From positions 44,333,608-44,397,607 of the forward strand of contig NC_023749.2 in the NCBI RefSeq assembly GCF_000499845.2: a stretch of DNA of 64,000 nucleotides. Direction: 5' to 3'. The DNA is from Phaseolus vulgaris. Lineage: Eukaryota > Streptophyta > Magnoliopsida > Fabales > Fabaceae. Positions 12,501-24,425 of the stretch are shown in pieces. Numbering within the stretch: the stretch's first letter is position 1; each line of letters starts with the position of its first letter. The translations under genes were made by a program, and so were the position numbers. Under the pieces are notes generated by a model that saw only the letters and a program-made list of their open reading frames with translations, searched no databases and had not been told where the DNA came from.

Positions 12501-15500
12501 AATTGGACTACTACAAGCATGAACAAACGGAACAAATTTTAAGATTAATGAGGGAGAAAGACAAACCTCACCAATTCCTTGGGAAGCTACGCTAGATTTG
12601 TTGGCTAGCATTATGAAACAAGGTGTTTTATGAAATGATAGAAAAGAGAAGAAAGATATATTTCTATCATATGCACCTAAGTCAATTATCCATGGATTTT
12701 GACTCTCCATAGATTGTGAAACGCAAGTTGTTGTTGACAAGCTAGGAGTTCTAAATGATTTGGTTCTGGATTTCATCCTTAGGCTTAGGCTACTGGAATT
12801 AAACCTTAAATATCCCTGATATTCTTCATTAGAGTACATTAGCTTAGAACCTTCATATTTGGAAATATTGGCTGCCTTGTAGGAAAGCCATGTAAAAAGT
12901 AACAACTCTCTTGGGTGTGTCCCACTCATCTAGTGCCACGACTACCTTTTTCACGAGTAGAAATCATTGCAAAAGACTCAGCAAATTCTTGACACATTCC
13001 AATAATGCAATAAAGAATAGGCAACTTAGGGTTTCTAGAGAGAGAAAGCTAGGGTTTCTAGTGAGAGAAAGCTAGGGTTTCTAGTGAGAGAAATCATGTT
13101 TAACACTAGAAGATTCACCAACAAAGAACCGAGGGTGGAAATGGGCTTAGAATGCTTCGACGAATCAAAGAGTTGTGGTCTGGGAAGATTTTGACCACTG
13201 GAAGGCGACACGTAAGACACACGTACCTAGGGCAACGTAACAGTTGGACTACACGTGATAGCTTGTCAGTCAGAATCTAAATGAGCAACCACTGGGGTTG
13301 GGTCGCACTCCTCAAGGCGCACTGGACCCAAAATTGGAGTACAAAACTCTGGTGGCAGACGGCAATGAACAACAACAAACGGCGGGAGAGTGATTGATAG
13401 ACATTTCCTTTGCCAAACAGAAATACCCAGAACAGGATCGACCCGCTCTGATTCCAACTTGAGAAAAATACAAAAGAATTTAGAATGAATTTGAGAGAGT
13501 GTATTTCCCTCTCTTAGGATCTCATATGTATAATAACTTGGATACATAAATGAGAATATGAAAAGATATATCTAGGAACTAAATACAGCACAAAGCACAC
13601 AACATATTCACAAAAAATTCTATTTAAAACTATTTATTCTATTCTAAGCAAATCCAAAACTAAGATTATTTACATCTACTCTCACTCATTTTTCAGACTT
13701 TTCACCTTCCATTAAAACCCAGATAATCTTCAGCAAACACAAGTGAATCCAACATTTTGTCCAGTAAGTTTCATGCAGTCTAATTGTGATAGATCATAAT
13801 AGCACAGCTATAGAATATAATTGTGTTGCTAGAAGAAAAAATCAACAAAATTCATTGTGTATCCAAAAAAGAATGGAGGAAATGGAGTGAGGAGGAAAAC
13901 ACACATTCTTGGAGACACTATATGGCTTCTTCATTTTCCACACCAACCAAAAACCCAGTAGAAAGATTGTTTATTTCTCAAACTAAACAGATAAAAATGG
14001 AGTGAGGAGGAAAAAAGAGCACTACCTGAACTGTCTCCTCATAAGTAAATGCAGGGTCACCCTTCATCTTCTTTTCCAAGAAATTAATTGCCTCTTGGTC
14101 CTTCAATCCAGCACTTGTGGCCTGAGTACATCATAATAGATTCTTAGACACTTAAATTTATGTATACAAGGCAAACAAATTACAAATGATGAAGTAATGA
14201 AGAAACAGAAACACCATCCATTGCTTTGAAAAGTTTACAAGGTTCAAATGTGGATAAGCAATGGAAAATTAAAAAGGAAATGTAGTCACCAGATCTAACA
14301 AAAAGAAAATTGCAATACAGTTTTTTTTTTAAATAACAGAATCACCAAGCACCAAAGACGCATAAGTTTCTCAATGTCACTAGTTCTAGTAGAAAGAAAA
14401 ATTTAGACCAAATAAGGAGGGGGCAATTTTACAGCGGTTGAAGGCTCTAAATCTTTTGGACATGATTACATATTTTATAACACTAGTACACTATAAAGAT
14501 AATTACAACATAAAGTTCATAACATAAACAACTTATGATGGATTCAAGGCAGCTAATTCATTTTTAAAAAATCATTAATTTACATACTCCTTTCCCCCCA
14601 TTATTGACTAGTTAAAATCCCTACTTTTCTGGGTCAAACAGAACTGTAGCTATAATGTCATGATAACCTTTCATTTGGTTCCTTAGTTCAATCAATAAAT
14701 TTCAGTAAGCTCAAAGAATGCAATCTTACACCGGTAATAAAAGAACCGGAATAAACAACTTTCATGAAGTAAAGGCAGTTAATCTTGGCGTAGCCCAACC
14801 CCCTCATTTAAATATTTGATTATGTGAGATAATTGTTTCCAATGCATGAGACATTTAAATAGAAAAAAAAAATATAACTTAGAAACTTTTATGAAATTGA
14901 GTTTATTATCAACGTGTTTTTCATCGTCTCATATTAAATAGCAACAAACCACTGAAATATCTAAGGTCAATCAAAGTGAGAAAAGATCTTCTACGTACCT
15001 TGTGACCAAAGTAATGACCAGCAGGATCACATTTGTAAAGCTGTGGTCCATATTCATCATCAATACCCAAAACCATAGCAACTTCATGGCACAATAGATT
15101 TGAAATCATAGAATGAAGAAATGGCATCAATAAAAACCGTAGGTAATTGAATTATAAAATATTATTTATGATACAAAAACAATTTGTGATTTTCAAACAA
15201 GTTCAAAATTGTTAAGCGGGGAAAAAGCAAATAAGAAAACCTACCTACTCCAAGTGGTCTCATATAAGCATGCTGGGTATAGACTTGTGATTTGTCTGCA
15301 ATCCTGCAAGTATAAAAGATAACAAAGGCAGTCACAAAGATGTTAGTAATATTGACAAATTGTAAAACCCTAATATACACTAAGTCAAATAATCTAACCT
15401 TTGATAAAAGTCAAAACTACAATCAAATTCGATTTAACAGATTAATGGCTATAAAAAGATTATTTCAATCTAAGATTATATGTTGAGGCATATTAGAGTT

Positions 15501-17876
15501 AAGAGAGAATGAGAGAGAGAAGAGAAACAGAAAAGGTAATTTTTGTATTGATAAAATGTACAAAGGAAAACAAAGATTCTCTTTATATAGAGAATGAAAA
15601 GAAACAAAGCTGTAAACAAACAGCTGATAAAAATACCTATAACAAAAACTATATCAAATTGAATACTACACTAACAAGGCAGCAGCCTAAGAGCACATGT
15701 GTTTTCAGTTATAGAAAGTATGTCCTGACTACTAACTTCAAAAACGGGGGTATCTCAAAAACCTTCCACAATGCGCATAGACAAAACTACTACTGCAATT
15801 AAATTTATTCTGCATGCATCAGCCATGTCACATAGATTTCTTCATAGAACCCACATTAAATTACTAGCTACTTCAAAACTGGAACGCATAACAATGACAA
15901 AAATAACATCACAATTTTGAATGTTTGAGCTAGAAGACATATTAAACTTTACAAATCTGTTAGATAATCCTTTCAGAGATCACATAAGTGAATCCTAACA
16001 AACAGAACAGATTACCCAGACATAATACGCTACATCTACATCCAACTATAAATTGAAAGCAAAACACACGTTATTTAGAAGTAATGCTAGTGCTACAACA
16101 AACAACACTACCACAGTGCCACTGCTGCAAAAGCTGTTAGCATTGTTTTTAAGGAACTTTAGTAAGTACATTAATGCAGCCAAAGAAATCTCAAGCTCTA
16201 AAAGTGTCTACAAAAATGGTATACTATCCTTTGCCAAATACTTTTATATCACAAATTTTTAATCATAATCAGTGCCATTTCCAGAAACTGGATGAAAATT
16301 TGGACACGACTAGTTTATTACTTACTATGTTAGAAAAACTAGGTGAAGATGACAGAAAACCACAGATAGATAACAAGGTAGATGGAAAAGCATGAGACAA
16401 TTAATCACCAATAACTTTACTATAAATTTTGCAGTAAGTTCTTTATCAAACCAACTAGGAAAAAACGAAAGACATCAATGAACAATCTCACCAATCACCA
16501 AATAAATTCAATCCTTAGAAAACTAATTAATTAGTACATTATGCTGATTACTGAATCCTAAGCTTGCAATCTACCTAGTCAACGAGGTAGAAGGAGCAAT
16601 AGACCTCCCAGTCGCAACCCAATTATAGAAGCACGTTACAGCAATGTGGATTAATGCCTATTGTTTTACATTTCTAGTTACATTAAATGAAGTGCAGATG
16701 AAATTATTCACTAAACAATGATAATTCCAAAGCAGATATGAAAAAGAAAAATATGCAGCTTGATATTATGGTGGAAAAATAATTTTAAAAAAAACTGAAC
16801 TGCTTACCATCTAGCCAACACATCTACAGGCATCTCATATCCATTTGTAAAACGAAACTCAGCTGCTTCATTTCTTGCTTGTTGGACAAGTGTCCTAGCA
16901 TCAGCTGGAAAGAGGTATTCCAAAATAAAGCAAGAGAGAATTTATAATGTAAGGAAAATTCAGTTCTAAATAGGTCTGAAAAATATACCTGTCATGCCAG
17001 TCGCCAACAAACCAAGGTACTTTGTGATGGGAAAGAGGTGTGTAACACTTGTCTGGTCCAAAAGCTTATCCTGCATGTTATCCTAACTTAAGCATCCAGC
17101 ACAAATACTCACAAGCAAAGCAAAGATCAAAGAACCAACTTTCAGTACTCACCGGAACCTTCTTCTGAGTAACAACACAGATGGAATCCTTTCCTCGGAC
17201 ACCGATTGAGGTGATTCCAGCAGCTTTAACAGCCTTGAAAGCATACTCTGTTTCATGATGGATAAAAAATTCAACCACACAACACTACAGCCTAACTTAC
17301 TAGTCAACTCATTTCGAAACAAGTGTAATGAAAAATCATAAACCCACGCCAATCCAGGCCATTTCATTAATTAGAGGGAGTTACAGATTTAAGCCAGCCT
17401 TTGATAGGGCTAAAACAGGGCTGAACATTACATTATTCCCAAAATTGAAAAAAAAAACACAAGAAAACAGGATTGAAACAGACATACTCAAATTATGAAA
17501 AGAGAACAAAATATTCCATTCGTAAGTTCGCACGCAACCAATCAATTCAGAGTCATGAACATTTCTTCACTTCTGATTTCCACCTTACTAACCTAGCTCA
17601 CTACTCCACTACAACTAATTTAAACTTAAATCACAAATTACAACAAAGATTTCATCTAAATAACAAAACATATTGTTTTTCCGCACTGAATTGCAGAGAT
17701 TAGGTCGGTCCATGGCGTGAAAGATCTAAACCGCATTTGACTTATCAAAACGTCGATGTTGCGAGAGGTTACAGTAAAAGAAGAGATTCGAGTTACATAC
17801 CAACTTGGAAGAGACGTCCCTCGGGAGAGAAAATAGTGATGTGACGATCGTATCCACCTCCACTTCCTCGACTCAT
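9547..17876 (-). CDS. PAA: 20S proteasome subunit alpha type-6, nine exons
   Basis: Coding exons on the minus strand are 17876-17801, 17247-17153, 17070-16989, 16904-16808, 15303-15245, 15081-14999, 14121-14026, 10251-10192 and 9639-9547. All introns are GT-AG and the join gives an uninterrupted 246-residue protein, the usual length for plant alpha-6 (PAA). It begins [10 protein letters not shown], followed by the alpha-subunit N-terminal signature ([20 protein letters not shown], about residues 12-31) that gates the outer ring. The core beta-sandwich follows, with GVRGKDS (41-47) and [17 protein letters not shown] (about 131-147). Alpha subunits are structural and lack the catalytic Thr. The protein sits in the heptameric outer rings of the 20S core in cytosol and nucleus. 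Intron 7 (10252-14025) is enlarged by a copia remnant. Very sure of identity and of the exon borders. Confidence 0.97.
10421..10488. repeat. 34-bp tandem duplication in proteasome intron 7
   Basis: Two 34-bp copies (10421-10454 and 10455-10488) start TTAATTATATCTTTACATGTT and differ at two or three bases. Confidence 0.85.
10590..13690 (-). pseudogene. Decayed Ty1-copia retrotransposon inside proteasome intron 7
   Basis: On the minus strand the copia order can be followed. There is LTR-like DNA (about 13690-13465), then a tRNA-Met type primer-binding site (TGGAATCAGAGC, about 13460-13449). A protease-like region follows with Trp-Ile-Ile-Asp-Leu-Gly-Ala where the family has Asp-Ser-Gly-Ala (about 12700). 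Next come a pre-integrase region with [14 protein letters not shown] and a Cys-x2-Cys pair (about 12320-12180), then integrase core and C-terminal pieces (11911-11590). Last is the start of reverse transcriptase (Lys-Thr-Val-Asp-Tyr-Arg-Trp-Val, then Lys-Ala-Arg-Leu-Val-Ala-Lys, about 11060-10930, and EQPPGFVAQ about 10810). Stops and frameshifts break every domain. The reverse transcriptase stops before its Tyr-x-Asp-Asp centre; sequence at 10590-10625 resembles LTR-like sequence at 13611-13640, suggesting an internal deletion. Confidence 0.85.
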
Positions 17877-18224
17877 CTTAGCCCTAACGGATGACGCGGA
17901 GTTCGACGGCGCTTGCGGTGGTCGACGGCGGCGACGAGTGGTGTACTAGTTTTGTAGAAAGTGCAACGAAGATGTCGAGAGTGGAGACGGTGCTCTTTTC
18001 GTTTAAAGCGTCGATTTCAACTTCCTTCTCAAGAAAACAAGGGGGTTTTCTTCTTTAGATCCAGAAGCGTCAAATGGGCCAAGCCATTGGGTCTGTGAGG
18101 TTTAGAAATTGCTTCCTGCACCCAGTGAGGGCAATTCTTCCTGCACCTCCATATAAGAAGCGAAATTACCATTTCACCCTCTTCTTTATTAAGCACCCTT
18201 ATTCTCCTTCTCAATTGCAGCAAC
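17877..18224 (-). promoter_or_regulatory. 5' untranslated region and proximal promoter of the proteasome gene
   Basis: The minus strand upstream of the PAA start has a GC-richer leader (17877-17970). A TGGGCC site-II type element lies at 18075-18080 (plus-strand reading); such elements are typical of plant proteasome, ribosomal and mitochondrial housekeeping promoters. No convincing TATA box was seen. Mobile-element ends begin only about 220 bases above the start codon (see the Mutator-like end at 18110), so the host promoter is short. Transcription start not determined. Confidence 0.45.
18100..18185 (+). mobile_element. Mutator-like terminus (two stacked TTCCTGCACC ends)
   Basis: The DNA reads GAAATTGCTTCCTGCACCC and, 27 bases later, GGCAATTCTTCCTGCACCTCC. 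Both match the terminal pattern of the Mutator-like elements at 21697 and 28259 in this window. An opposite-facing end exists near 19291-19345, but no target duplication links the two. The element is therefore either deeply rearranged or only an end fragment. Confidence 0.5.
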
Positions 18225-18601
18225 TGTTGATTTTAGCTTAATCTCAAGTCCCACATCGATGAGAATTATTTAGGAAGGGGTTTGAGTATTATAAATTAAC
18301 ATCTCCTCCTTCATTGCTAATATCCCAATTTGTAATATTTTCTCTCACATTAATAAAAGCGGGTTGTTTCAGTTGTGCTCGGAGATTAGACTAAACAGAC
18401 CGAACTCCGTTAACAAGTTTCAGTTGTGTTTTTTTTCTTTATCTCTTTTATTATTCTGCTTTATTTATTGGTATTATGCTACTTTCTTTTTCTGTTATAG
18501 TATTCAATATTATTTGTCGGGTAGCTCTGTTAGTGTTTTGAATTGGTTCATTTCACTAGTTGTGATGTTTTAGTAGGGAAATTACCCAATTTTCCCCTAC
18601 A
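18225..18601 (+). mobile_element. Copia-type LTR (left LTR of a truncated retrotransposon)
   Basis: A 377-bp block begins TGTTGATTTTAGC and ends TTTCCCCTACA. It carries AAGTCCCACATCGATGAG near its start, a motif recurrent in plant LTRs, and an AATAAAA-like signal near 18351. It is followed at once by a tRNA-Met type primer-binding site (AGTGGTATCAAGAG, 18602-18615). No second copy of the LTR was found in the window, so the right half of the element is missing. No target duplication can be assessed. Confidence 0.75.
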
Positions 18602-18870
18602 AGTGGTATCAAGAGTCGAAGGTTTGCCTTTGGGTTGTCTAAATTTTTCATAATATTGAACACTATATTTTGAGTCTGTAATGACAAATAAAGATTGAGA
18701 AGAGAAGGATGTTGTCTTAAATATTCCACCCAGGGTGTCGAGCTCCTTGTCATCATGGTCGAGGTTCCCGGTGTCCAATTTGAAATTGGCGGTGGAAATA
18801 TTTGATGACACTGGCCATTTCAGCATGTGGCAAGGAAATATAGTATCCCAGTAGTCCCTCACCTATGTCA
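18602..18870 (+). pseudogene. Copia gag N-terminal fragment following the LTR
   Basis: After the primer-binding site the plus strand encodes, in pieces, the copia Gag start Glu-Ile-Phe-Asp-Asp-Thr-Gly-His-Phe-Ser-Met-Trp-Gln-Gly (about 18795-18840; the family consensus is Phe-Asp-Gly-Thr-x-His-Phe-x-x-Trp). A stop follows at about 18853 and the rest of the element is absent. Minus-strand frames here are shadows. Confidence 0.7.
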
Positions 18871-19345
18871 TCTAAGCAGAAAAAATTGTATTCTAAATTG
18901 TACAATTCATAATTCATTTTTTGTATTTCGGCTTGCACAATTTAAAATATAATTTTTTTAGTATTCCAGATTGTATAATTCAAAATACAAAAAAAAAAAA
19001 ATAGTAATCTGGATTGCACTACAAATTAATGGAGTTAATGTGTTCCGAATTGTAGAATCCGAAATTCAAAATTTGTATTCTAAATTGTAGAATCCATAAT
19101 ACAAAATTTGTATTTCGGATTCTAAAATTCATAATACAATGTATTTTGAATTCTATAATCTACACTACAAACCAAAATTTATATTCTACATTCCTTCGAA
19201 TTATAAATCCATAGTGCAAATTTTGTATTATGAATTCTACAACTTATTCCAGATTGTAGAATTCATAATGAACAATTTTGGCCTTTTAAAGAATATGAGG
19301 GTGTCATAAGAAACTATAGAGGTGCATAAAGAAATGACTAAAATA
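18870..19345. repeat. Fold-back repeat region ending in a Mutator-like terminus
   Basis: From 18870 to 19285 short inverted motifs recur, of the type 'TTGTAGAATTCATAATACAAAATTT' and its complement. The DNA can fold into many small hairpins, like the interior of the 28259-28625 element. It ends with a terminus-like block at 19291-19345 whose reverse complement reads GTCATTTCTTTATGCACCTC and then GACACCCTCATATTC. Its left partner is unclear; the block at 18100-18185 is a candidate. Confidence 0.5.
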
Positions 19346-19365
19346 ATATTGGTATTTTAAAAAAA

Positions 19366-19941
19366 TGCAAATTCTCCATGCCTTTCTATACATTCTCTTG
19401 TACCTCCATATTTTTTTTTTTAATTTCAACAATATTCTTCTGGGTATGGTGGAAACTCTAGTGTCTTCTTCTTTATTTTCAAGTGGTGGTGATTGTTTGT
19501 GGTGGTTGATGGTGAACGTTGGTAGTTTAGTTATTTTTCGTGCTTTAGGTAAGTTTTGTGGTTTTATTACTAGTGTTGGTTGTATTTTTGTTCACTTATT
19601 TTTTTTTATTTTTTTGGAAGTCACAAAAAAACAACATGTGCAAAAAAGGAGTACTAAACTAAAAAAAAAAAATCTCCACACTGAGGAACGTCGAATATAA
19701 CAAATCTTCTTGTCATCCTTATCACATGTTTAAATGATAGAACTACTCAAACGCTACGACTGGAGAATAATGAAAGTATTGCAACTCAAAGGGAGGAATG
19801 AGGGTGCGGGGGATGCAATTAAGGTTATTTAAAAAGATGAGATTATGTTTCATTTAGGTTTATTAAACAAAATTAAAACTAACTTTTCACAATTAATATG
19901 AAGGTGCAAGGGAAGATATAGAGGTGGAGGGAGAATTTGCC
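19366..19941. mobile_element. Non-autonomous Mutator-like element
   Basis: The left end reads GCAAATTCTCCATG, then CTTGTACCTCCATATT. The reverse complement of the right end reads GGCAAATTCTCCCTCC, then CTTGCACCTTCATATT. These form terminal inverted repeats of about 50 bp. Both flanks are A-runs (seven A residues each), so the target duplication is uninformative. The interior is open from 19365 to 19700 on the plus strand but has no recognisable domain. Confidence 0.6.
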
Positions 19942-19979
19942 AAAAAAAGTAGTGGTGTGAAGACAAAAAAGAATTTGTT

Positions 19980-20560
19980 GGTGACATGTTTAGAATAATG
20001 TAGATTCTTCTAAATGGTTTAGAAACTCTTGGACAAAGCTTCTCCGAAGCTCGGATAAATCTAAAGTTGTTGGACACTATGCAAAAAATCTAGAAACCCA
20101 AGACAACATTTGTCGTTGTGGTTAGATAAATTAATAAGCTTACATGGGATTAACTTCTTGGAATTCAGAGAGTTCATAAAGTCCACATATAGAACAAAGA
20201 ACAAAAGGAGGTTATGACTGTTGTAGAGAAAGAACTACAAGCAAAATCCTCGTCAAAATAGACAATCACCAAGCAAAAGGAAAACAAGGGAAACATATAT
20301 GGAGAAGAGTAAGATTATTCAACAGATGATGAAGTCCCTAACATATCCAAAAGGTTTAAGAAATTACTTAAAAGAAGGGGACAAGGAATCATTAGATTTC
20401 CACTCTTCATAAGACATTATTTGCTTCGAATGCAACAAGTATAAACACATGAGACATGAATGTTCCTTGCTAAGAAGAAAGAATTGGCCAAGTAAGAAAA
20501 GTTTGATTGCTCCTTAGAAAGACTCAAACTTAGAATTAGACTGAGCATAAATGAACATGC
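19980..20560 (+). pseudogene. Sirevirus/copia gag remnant with CCHC zinc knuckle
   Basis: In broken plus-strand frames the DNA reads like the C-terminal half of a Gag. It includes Ser-Thr-Asp-Asp-Glu-Val-Pro, a Lys-rich stretch and the zinc knuckle Cys-Phe-Glu-Cys-Asn-Lys-Tyr-Lys-His-Met-Arg-His-Glu-Cys (about 20422-20463; CX2CX4HX4C). Stops occur before and after. No LTR or pol was found attached. Confidence 0.6.
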
Positions 20561-21489
20561 TGATACATCGTATTCATCGTTTGACGAAAACTAGCTTTTT
20601 ACAAATATTTCTCAAATATTTTATCTATATTTTATGTGATAGCATCTAAATAGATGATATCAGCGAAAAACTGCAAAATTGTTAAAACAAAATTCAACCA
20701 TCCCTTCTTATTTTTTTTATTCTTTTTACAATGATTAATGAGAAAATGTTTGAGAATATGGAATTGTAATCTTAGAACTGGTTCACATGAAAAGAAATAT
20801 TATGCCATTATTTTCAAAATGGATTAATCACTCTATGTTGTTGTTAGTAATCACTAGGGAAAAGTACTTTGGCAACATATGACACCTTTACCTAATGCTT
20901 CAAATTTGATAATGGGGGATGGTGTTTATACAATTAGTGAAGGATATATTATATAACTATTCTTAATGGAAAAAGTGCAAGCGTGGCAAGTTTATTTAAC
21001 CTAGTCTTTGTTTCCATTAGAAGGAAGGTGAAAATAGGTTAAGGTTAGAAGTTTCGAGTTTAAAATTCTAATAGTGATTCTCATTTTCGTTGAGTTTTAT
21101 CGAGATAAACCTACTATAACGTCTTGCACCATTTTTACATGTTTAATTATAAATAAATATAAATATATATATATATATAATCAATCATATATCAAATTAT
21201 TAATTATATTTTAATTAAAAAATTACATAAAAATAATAAATTATAACAAAATAAAAAGTTAAGGATTATATTATATTTCTAGTTAAATGACTAATTTTAA
21301 GTTTGGCATTCAATTATTTTATAATTTAAATTATTTACTTATTAAAATATTTTACTTACATTTTTAATGAATGTGAGTATATATATATAATGCAAAAATA
21401 TAAGAACAAAGTTATTGAGCAATATGGTTCAAGACAAATATTTACTTAATCATCTAGAGTTGTTAAAATGGTCCAACTCCTTTAGTTGT
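20561..21489. other. AT-rich spacer, nothing firm
   Basis: Possibly a trace of copia protease/pre-integrase at 20830-20950, but too degraded to support. Otherwise AT-rich DNA with a short (AT)n run near 21161-21180. It ends at the target duplication of the outer Mutator-like element. Confidence 0.35.
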
Positions 21490-21830
21490 AGAAAATTTGG
21501 GTGTTTCTTTCAATACCCATCATTCTTTTTCCTTCACCCCATCATTCTTCTTCCTCACCTCCATAAAAAGCATGAAATGATGAAAATGACCCTGAGATGG
21601 TTTTTTCTCTTCCAGAAACTCCATTATGAAAAACCAATTTCCATTCCGGAGCACTCACCTTATCCAACTTAAAACAGGAGAACACATCTCATTTTTGGCT
21701 CATTCTCCCTGCACCCAATGCTTTGTGACTGGCACCCAATCAGATTTGTGAAAAGACCATATTACCCTTAATGAAATTAAAAACACTTAAATTATGATCT
21801 GCACCCAATGCCTGCACCCAACAATAGGGT

Positions 21831-21945
21831 TCTTCTTCTTCTTCTTCTTCTTCACCGTGAAGCAGCAGCCACCGTGAAGCAGCAGCAGCCACCGTGAAGT
21901 TGCAGGGAGACACCGTGAGCCACCGTGAGCCACCGTGAGCAGAGT
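21831..21945. repeat. (TTC)n microsatellite and CACCGTGA minisatellite
   Basis: A TTC run (21831-21853) is followed by CACCGTGAAGCAGCAGCC-type units, then CACCGTGAGC units up to about 21942. It lies in the 5' region of the element, upstream of the PMD gene. Confidence 0.85.
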
Positions 21946-22024
21946 TGGTTTGCTTCGTCGTGAGTGCTTCATCGTCAAAGAAGTTGAGGTACCGTTCATG
22001 GATTTTTCTTCGTAGAGTAGTACA

Positions 22025-22330
22025 TTCCGGATAATTTTATCCGCAGATCACCCTTTGCTTCCGGATAATTTTATCCGTAGACCACCATTTGGTTCCGAAT
22101 AAATTTATCCGCAGAAGAATATTGGCATCCGGATTTTTTCATCCGGACTTCATTAATGGCTTACGGATATTTTTATCCGTAGTGCAAGAATTGGTTCCGG
22201 ATTTTTTTGTTCGTAATTCAAAAGTGGGTTCCGGATATTTTTATCCGTAAGCTACGTTTGACTTGCGGATATTTTTATCCGGATTGTTGTTATTGGTCTG
22301 CGGATATTAATATCCATATTAGTGTGAAAT
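22025..22330. repeat. Left array of 34-bp units with ATCCG inverted cores
   Basis: Nine units start at 22025, 22059, 22093, 22127, 22161, 22195, 22229, 22263 and 22297, an exact 34-bp period. Each has the form TTCCGGATATTTTTATCCGTAG followed by a variable spacer of about 12 bp. The core is a small inverted repeat (CGGATA...TATCCG). The array lies directly upstream of the PMD start codon, so it is in or next to that gene's promoter or leader. Confidence 0.95.
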
Positions 22331-22410
22331 TTTTCACAAGTGTTTTAAACTATATGTGTTATAATTTTGTTATATATGTTGGATTGAATGTTACTTTTAT
22401 GAAATGTAAG

Positions 22411-24188
22411 ATGGTGCGGACTAGAGGTGGAGGAAGTTCTAATTTGGATCGTGTGCGTCCAACTGCATCGATTAGAAGAAAACGGGGTGGGTCTAGTACT
22501 TCAATTCCAAATCAAGAGTTTGAAGATTATATTGAACAAGAAGAAGTTGAAGTTGATGATGAAGGCTATCCAGGAGGGCCATTGGATAAGTCCTTACTTG
22601 TTAATTATGAACATCACGTAGCCAAACAGTTGTGGGATGGTTTGGTAAGTAATGAAAAATAAATTTTTGTATTTGTTATGTATTCCTGATTATTGATGAT
22701 ATATGTTGATTATTGTAGGATCGTGGTGAGCTGAAGGTCGTTTCACATGGGAGGAAGATAAATAAGTTAGGAGCACCTCATGAGCGCATAGAAGCTGCTG
22801 TAGAATTGTCTGGCTTAGGTGGTCTGCTTCATGCTAGTTATGAGAGTCTAGACCGAGGACTGCTGTGTGCTTTTGTAGAGAGGTGGCATGCAGAGACAAA
22901 CAGTTTTCATTTACCGGTTGGGGAGATGACCATCACTCTTGATGATGTGTCAAATTTGTTACATTTACCCATTGTCGGTCAGTTTTACACACAGGAAACC
23001 TTAGATTCTGATTCGGCGACTGATTTATTGGTAGAAGCCCTCCGTGTTGACCATGCACTTGCATCTGAAGAAACAAGACATTGTCGGGGAGCTCATGTGC
23101 GCCTTAGCTGGTTAAAAGAAGTGTATCAAGATGCATGCTCAAGGAGGCAGTGGACTGTGGCTGCCAGAGCATACTTACTTCACCTTGTCGGTTGCACTAT
23201 TTTTGCGGACAAGAGTGCTACATCAGTAAGTGTGTTTTATCTTGGATTTTTTGTTGATTTGAGGCTTACCGGGGGATATTCTTGGGCAGCAGCTGCCCTA
23301 ACTCACATGTATGAACAACTAGGAGATTGTAGTTATGCAAATACAAAGCAACTAGCTGGTTATGCAACATTGTTGCAGGGGTGGATTTATGAGCATTTCC
23401 CGTCTATAGGGATGAGACGTATGCAAGCATTGTATTCTGAAGATCAACCTCGGTGCAGGCTGTATGATGCTGGAAAAGGTACTTCAATTGTTGTTGTACG
23501 ATCACAGTTGGATACATTGACACCAGCTTCCATTCGGTTTTGTCTATACAACGAGCACAGGGAAGAACGTCCATTCGAGTGGATTTCCTTATTCTGTGGT
23601 TATTTGAGGCTTGGAAATTGGACACAGCTGCACATGCCAGAACGTGTTCTGCGTCAGTATGGCTATACACAGATCATCCCTCGCAACCCATCTGTAATTG
23701 GACATGGTCATCTGGATACAAATGAAATGGACCGTCGATGGTTACATTTCAATGATTATGTCATACATGACTATGCCATAGCACGTCATCCTGACGCTTG
23801 CGTTCAAGAGTACATGGGTTGGTTTAGATTTGTATCACATCCATATGTGATTAATACAGATGAGGATGACCGTCCTGTACCGGTACCCTCAGATGCACGT
23901 CATCACGAAGCAGTGCCAAGTCATCATGAGGAGTCACATCCTGCTCTGGTATGCTTCTAACCTTGTTAAGATATTAATTTCTATTGTTTTTTTCTAATAG
24001 TATGTCATTCATGCTTGTAGGGTATTTGTCGTAGAATTACAGAGACATTGCAGCCATTACTTGATCATGGCGATGTCGTGGAGGGCAGCCCTGTTTGGGA
24101 AGGCATACAAGCAGCCATTACGTTAGCACGAGGAGCGACTGATGAAAGAGCTGTTTATGTCAGGAGACATGCACGTAGGAATGATTGA
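22411..24188 (+). CDS. Plant mobile domain (MAIN-like) protein encoded by a Mutator-like element
   Basis: Exons are 22411-22644, 22719-23948 and 24021-24188. All introns are GT-AG and phase 0, giving an intact 543-residue protein. The start is the first ATG in frame with a basic N-terminus (Met-Val-Arg-Thr-Arg-Gly-Gly-Gly). An acidic stretch follows (EDYIEQEEVEVDDEG, about 38-52). The plant mobile domain spans about 108-470: GLGGLLHASYESLDRGLLCA, then HLPVGEMTITLDDVSNLLHL, WLKEVYQ, and later FEWISLFCGYLRLGNW. This is the family of MAIN/MAIL1 and PP7L, nuclear proteins linked in Arabidopsis to silencing and genome stability, and of many transposon-borne relatives. No phosphatase domain follows. 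It is convergent with the transposase gene. Its role in the element is unknown; silencing evasion is inference. Confidence 0.9.
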
Positions 24189-24425
24189 TTAGGATTTCTC
24201 AATATGTCAGATGTATTACGATTTCTTTTTATGTAATATTTTGATCCATGACAATGTATCTGAACCTTAATTATATGTTTCAATATGATCCATGACAATG
24301 TATCTGAACCTTAATTATATGTTTCAATATGATCCTTATCGGTTCTTGCTTCACGTTACTTTTATTTTATATGTTTCAATATGATCCTTATATGTTTCAA
24401 TATGATCATTAGTACAGAAATCACT

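Noticed and set aside
18100..19345. A single Mutator element spanning 18100-19345
   Set aside because: The ends look related, but no 9-bp duplication flanks them and the interior holds a truncated copia element, so the pairing is not supported.
23404..23670. Minus-strand open frame opposite the PMD gene
   Set aside because: It is a shadow of the well-supported PMD exon on the plus strand and has no domain.
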